Shown: positions 59,764-64,000 of the stretch, one piece after another | How positions within the stretch are numbered: position 1 is the stretch's first letter | Layout of the letters: the number at the start of each line of letters is the position of its first letter | NCBI RefSeq assembly: GCF_030053835.1 | Contig: NZ_CP125655.1 | Span: forward strand, 1,240,001-1,304,000 | Direction of reading: 5' to 3' | From: Cellulomonas sp. ES6 | GTDB taxonomy: Bacteria; Actinomycetota; Actinomycetes; Actinomycetales; Cellulomonadaceae | DNA length: 64,000 nt | The notes under the pieces: model-generated | What the model was told of the DNA's origin: nothing | Seen by the model: the letters and a program-made list of their open reading frames with translations, nothing else | The model's database searches: none | Made by a program: the position numbers and the translations under genes

Positions 59764-60165
59764 TCAGCGGGTGCCGACGATGTCGACGACGAACACCAGG
59801 GTGTCGCCACCGCGGATGCCGGCCTGCGGCACGCCGCGGTCGCCGTAGCCCAGGTGCGGCGGGATCGACAGCAGCACGCGCGAGCCGACGGGCTGGCCGA
59901 CCAGGCCCTCGTCCCAGCCGCCGATGACGGCGCCGACGCCGATCGGGAACGAGATCGAGGACCCGCGGTCGTACGAGTTGTCGAACACGTGGCCGCCCCA
60001 GGTCTGGCCCAGGTAGTGCACCTCGAGGTCGTCGCCGGCCTCGACGAGCGCGCCGTCGCCGGGCGCGAGGACGACGACCTCGAGCTCGGCGGGCGCCTCG
60101 CCCTCGGGGAACGTCAGGGTCGGCTTCTCGCCGAACGATCCGGTGGCCTCGGGCAGGGTGGACAT
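59764..60165 (-). CDS. FKBP-type peptidyl-prolyl cis-trans isomerase
   Basis: The intact 133-aa single-domain FKBP has VHYLGQTWGGHVFDNSYDRG, FPIGVGAVIGGWDEGLVG, SRVLLSIPPHLGYGDRGVP and DTLVFVVDIVG. No signal peptide is present, so it is cytoplasmic. The ATG has GAGGAG upstream. It is followed by a 104-bp gap before deoD and divergent from the oxidase gene. Confidence 0.93.
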   Translation of the reverse strand: MSTLPEATGSFGEKPTLTFPEGEAPAELEVVVLAPGDGALVEAGDDLEVHYLGQTWGGHVFDNSYDRGSSISFPIGVGAVIGGWDEGLVGQPVGSRVLLSIPPHLGYGDRGVPQAGIRGGDTLVFVVDIVGTR

Positions 60166-60309
60166 GACGTCTCCTCGGTCGTGGGCTGAACTCCCCCATC
60201 CTGCCCGCTCCCGGGCCGTCGCCGCGAACCCGGGGGACCGGCCGCCCGGCGCGCGACGGGTTAGCGTCGTCCCGGCGGGCGAGGGGCGCCCGCCGGGACG
60301 GGAGCACCG

Positions 60310-61575
60310 ATGTCGCTGACCACCTGGGCCGGGAACCTCACCTACGCCGCCGCGCGCGTGCACGAGCCGCGGACCGTCGAGCAGGTGCAGGAGGTGGTCG
60401 CGGGCGCGCGGCGGGTGCGGGCGCTCGGGACGCGGCACTGCTTCAACGACCTCGCGGACACCGAGCACGACCTGGTCCGGCTGGACGGGCTCGACCCGGA
60501 CGTCCGCGTCGACGCCGGCGCCCGGACGGTGTCGGTGGCCGCCGGAACCCGCTACGGGGCGCTCGCCCGCGTCCTGCACGCGCAGGGCTGGGCCCTGCAC
60601 GACCTCGCCTCGCTGCCGCACATCTCGGTGGCCGGGGCGGTCGCCACCGCCACGCACGGGTCGGGCGACCGGTCCCGGAACCTCGCTGCGGCCGTCGCGG
60701 CGGTGGACCTGGTGACCGCCGACGGCACGCTGCGGCACGTCGCGCGCGGGGACGCCGACTTCCCGGGTGTCGTCGTCGGGCTCGGCGCGCTCGGCGTCGT
60801 CGTGCGGGTCACGCTCGACGTCGAGCCGACGTACGACGTCGCGCAGGAGGTCCACACCGACCTGCCGTGGGACGTCGCGCTGGAGCACCTGGACGACGTG
60901 ACCGGGTCCGCCGACTCCGTGAGCCTGTTCACCGACTGGACCGGCCCCGCGGTGCAGCAGGTCTGGCGCAAGACCCGCCTGGCCGCCGGCGCCGGCTACG
61001 AGCGACGCACCGAGCTGTTCGGCGCGCGCCCGGCGCCCGGCCCGCTGCACCCCCTGCCCGGCATCGACCCCGTGCACTGCACCGAGCAGCTCGGCGTCCC
61101 CGGTCCGTGGCACGAGCGGCTGCCGCACTTCCGGCTGGAGTTCACGCCCAGCAACGGCGACGAGCTGCAGTCCGAGTACCTCGTCCCCCGCGGGCGCGCC
61201 GCCGAGGCGTTCGAGGCGCTGCGGGCCCTCGCCCCCGTCGTCGCGCCGCTGCTCCAGGTCTCGGAGGTCCGCACCGTCGCGGGCGACGACCTGTGGCTCA
61301 GCACGGCGTCCGGCGGCGACCGGGTCGCCCTGCACTTCACGTGGCAGCCGCGGCAGCGCGAGGTCGAGGCCGTCCTGCCCCGCCTGGAGGCCGCGCTGGC
61401 CCCGCTCGGGGCGCGGCCGCACTGGGGCAAGCTGTTCGCCTCGCTCGGCGCGCCCGACTCGGACCCGCGCGCGCTCTACCCGCGGCTGGACGACTTCCGC
61501 GCGCTGGTGGCGCGCACCGACCCGGAGGGCACGTTCCGCAACGCGTTCGTCGACCGGCACGTCCTGGGAGCGTGA
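60310..61575 (+). CDS. FAD-binding alditol/xylitol oxidase-like protein
   Basis: The intact 421-aa VAO-family flavoprotein has RALGTRHCFNDLADTEHDL with the His that binds FAD covalently in AldO, then LASLPHISVAGAVATATHG and GLGALGVVVRVTL. The C-terminal D-arabinono-lactone-oxidase-like domain holds LHFTWQPRQREVEAVLP and ARPHWGKLF. Streptomyces AldO oxidises xylitol and sorbitol, producing H2O2. The substrate here is inferred only. Confidence 0.85.
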   Translation: MSLTTWAGNLTYAAARVHEPRTVEQVQEVVAGARRVRALGTRHCFNDLADTEHDLVRLDGLDPDVRVDAGARTVSVAAGTRYGALARVLHAQGWALHDLASLPHISVAGAVATATHGSGDRSRNLAAAVAAVDLVTADGTLRHVARGDADFPGVVVGLGALGVVVRVTLDVEPTYDVAQEVHTDLPWDVALEHLDDVTGSADSVSLFTDWTGPAVQQVWRKTRLAAGAGYERRTELFGARPAPGPLHPLPGIDPVHCTEQLGVPGPWHERLPHFRLEFTPSNGDELQSEYLVPRGRAAEAFEALRALAPVVAPLLQVSEVRTVAGDDLWLSTASGGDRVALHFTWQPRQREVEAVLPRLEAALAPLGARPHWGKLFASLGAPDSDPRALYPRLDDFRALVARTDPEGTFRNAFVDRHVLGA

Positions 61576-61609
61576 CCGGGGCGGGCGCCCCGCCGGACGC
61601 CCGCGGCGC

Positions 61610-63016
<1,407 letters not shown>

Positions 63017-63109
63017 GGGACTCCAGACGGCCGAGGGGGTGGCGGGGACGTGCGACGGCCCCGTCGCACCAGCCTAGGGCCGGGCGGCGGGGCCGTCGTG
63101 GGGGTGGTG

Positions 63110-63961
63110 TCAGTCGCGGCCCTGGAGGATCGCGAGGATCCGCAGGAACTCCAGGTACAGCCAGACCAGGGTGACGATGAGCCCGAAGGCGGCGGACCAG
63201 GCGAACTTGTTCGGCACGCCCTGGTCGACGCCGCGCTTGATGGCGTCGAAGTCCATGATGAGGCTCGCGGCGGCCAGGCCGACGGCCACCAGGCCGATGA
63301 CGACGCCGAGCCAACCGCTGCGCAGCGGCCCGAAGCCGTCGCTGTCGACGAAGAAGAACATCACGACGTTGACCAGCGAGTACGCCAGGTAGCCCACCAT
63401 CGCGATGAGCAGCCAGCGCGTGAACTTCGGGGTGACGCGGACGCGGCCCGACTTGAAGAGGAACAGCGCGGCACCGAAGGTGGCGAACGTGGCGATGACG
63501 GCCTGCAGCACGATCGGCTGCGTCGACTGCCCGTCGAACGTGAGGTTCTGGAACGCCAGGCTGATCCCGCCGAGGAACACGCCCTGCGCCACCGTGTACA
63601 GCGTGATGAGCACGGGGCTCGGCTCGCGCTTGAACGCGTTGACGAGGCCGAGCACCAGGCCGGCGATCGCGCCGATCGGCCAGATGCCGGGCGCCAGGTT
63701 CCAGGTCGCCGCCGCGACGACGACGAGCAGCGCGAGCAGCCCGCCCGTCTTGACGATGACGTCGTCGTAGGTCAGGCGGCGCGTGTCACGCGTGGTCGCG
63801 GACGGCGCGCCGTACATCTGCTCGAGCGTCGACGCCTCGACGACCGGGCCCGTCGAGCCGAGGGTGCCCGTCGGGGCACCCTGCTGCGGGCGGGCGGCCC
63901 GGTTCCCGCGGGCGCGCGGGTCGCCGAAGACGGCGCTGTTGTTGAACACCGGGTTGCTCAT
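63110..63961 (-). CDS. Bax inhibitor-1/YccA family membrane protein
   Basis: The intact 283-aa protein has a hydrophilic N-terminus of about 70 residues, then seven membrane helices with GGISLAFQNLTF and the C-terminal SLIMDFDAIKRGVDQG, whose acidic residues match the BI-1 family's calcium-leak site. The ATG lies 39 bp from the window end, with GGAGGA upstream. The physiological role in bacteria is unclear. Confidence 0.9.
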   Translation of the reverse strand: MSNPVFNNSAVFGDPRARGNRAARPQQGAPTGTLGSTGPVVEASTLEQMYGAPSATTRDTRRLTYDDVIVKTGGLLALLVVVAAATWNLAPGIWPIGAIAGLVLGLVNAFKREPSPVLITLYTVAQGVFLGGISLAFQNLTFDGQSTQPIVLQAVIATFATFGAALFLFKSGRVRVTPKFTRWLLIAMVGYLAYSLVNVVMFFFVDSDGFGPLRSGWLGVVIGLVAVGLAAASLIMDFDAIKRGVDQGVPNKFAWSAAFGLIVTLVWLYLEFLRILAILQGRD

Positions 63962-64000
63962 CGGTCCTCCAGGGTCGGTTCGAGATCGAGCCGGCAGTGG

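Overview
The window is high-GC actinobacterial chromosome, most likely from the Cellulomonadaceae (Cellulomonas or a close relative). The evidence is GC-rich third codon positions, many GTG starts, both mycothiol-pathway deacetylases (mshB and mca), the succinylase branch of lysine synthesis, and a soluble chemotaxis transducer implying motility. No rRNA, tRNA, CRISPR array, prophage or insertion sequence was seen. As far as I recall, the order cbs, metB, greA, DUF4307, mca, uppS, phoH, fum, xseB/xseA, ispH, ychF, typA, mshB, fdxA, dapC, dapD, dapE, LOG, folP2 largely parallels Mycobacterium tuberculosis Rv1077 to Rv1207. This is therefore old core backbone with accessory insertions.

Layout. 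1-3.8 kb: FolP2-like protein (cut by the window edge), LOG protein, dapE, and divergent dapD. 3.8-7.7 kb: a secreted lysozyme-fold-like protein, an Aer-type PAS protein overlapping a cytoplasmic MCP, and gltA. 7.9-14 kb: dapC-fdxA, an SH3-like small protein, a VanW protein, flavin reductase, DUF6113 protein and mshB. 14-23.3 kb: typA and a Dpp/Opp-type peptide importer (SBP, two permeases, fused double ATPase) whose ATPase gene is separated from the rest by an opposite-strand PH-domain gene. 23.6-30.6 kb: MarR/SDR pair, vapBC overlapping an RsmC-like methyltransferase, ychF, an ABC exporter. 30.6-36.2 kb: rmuC, ispH, xseA, xseB, a PfkB kinase. 36.3-41 kb: a LpqY-SugABC-like sugar importer. 41-47.6 kb: carbonic anhydrase, fumC, MarR/FUSC pair, phoH, uppS. 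47.7-64 kb: trhA, a small alarmone synthetase, nitrilase, mca, greA, ilvA, an AI-2E exporter, metB, msrA, a HEAT protein, a lipoprotein, deoD, an FKBP, an alditol oxidase, cbs and a BI-1 protein.

The genes form functional groups. dapC, dapD and dapE together supply diaminopimelate for lysine and the cell wall. mshB makes mycothiol and mca uses it for detoxification. metB and cbs serve transsulfuration. gltA and fumC serve the TCA cycle, and gltA has a perfect CRP-family palindrome upstream.

Sequence quality strongly shapes the annotation. About 31 single-base indels, mostly in G/C runs, break 23 of roughly 40 genes between 1 and 42.6 kb. None breaks any of the 22 genes after that point. I annotate the broken genes across the frameshifts as single loci, because both halves match one conserved protein. 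The most interesting genuine structures are a perfect 19-bp-arm palindrome inside the mshB reading frame, a 68-nt palindromic element present in two convergent intergenic junctions, and several perfect operator palindromes (vapBC, MarR/SDR, trhA).
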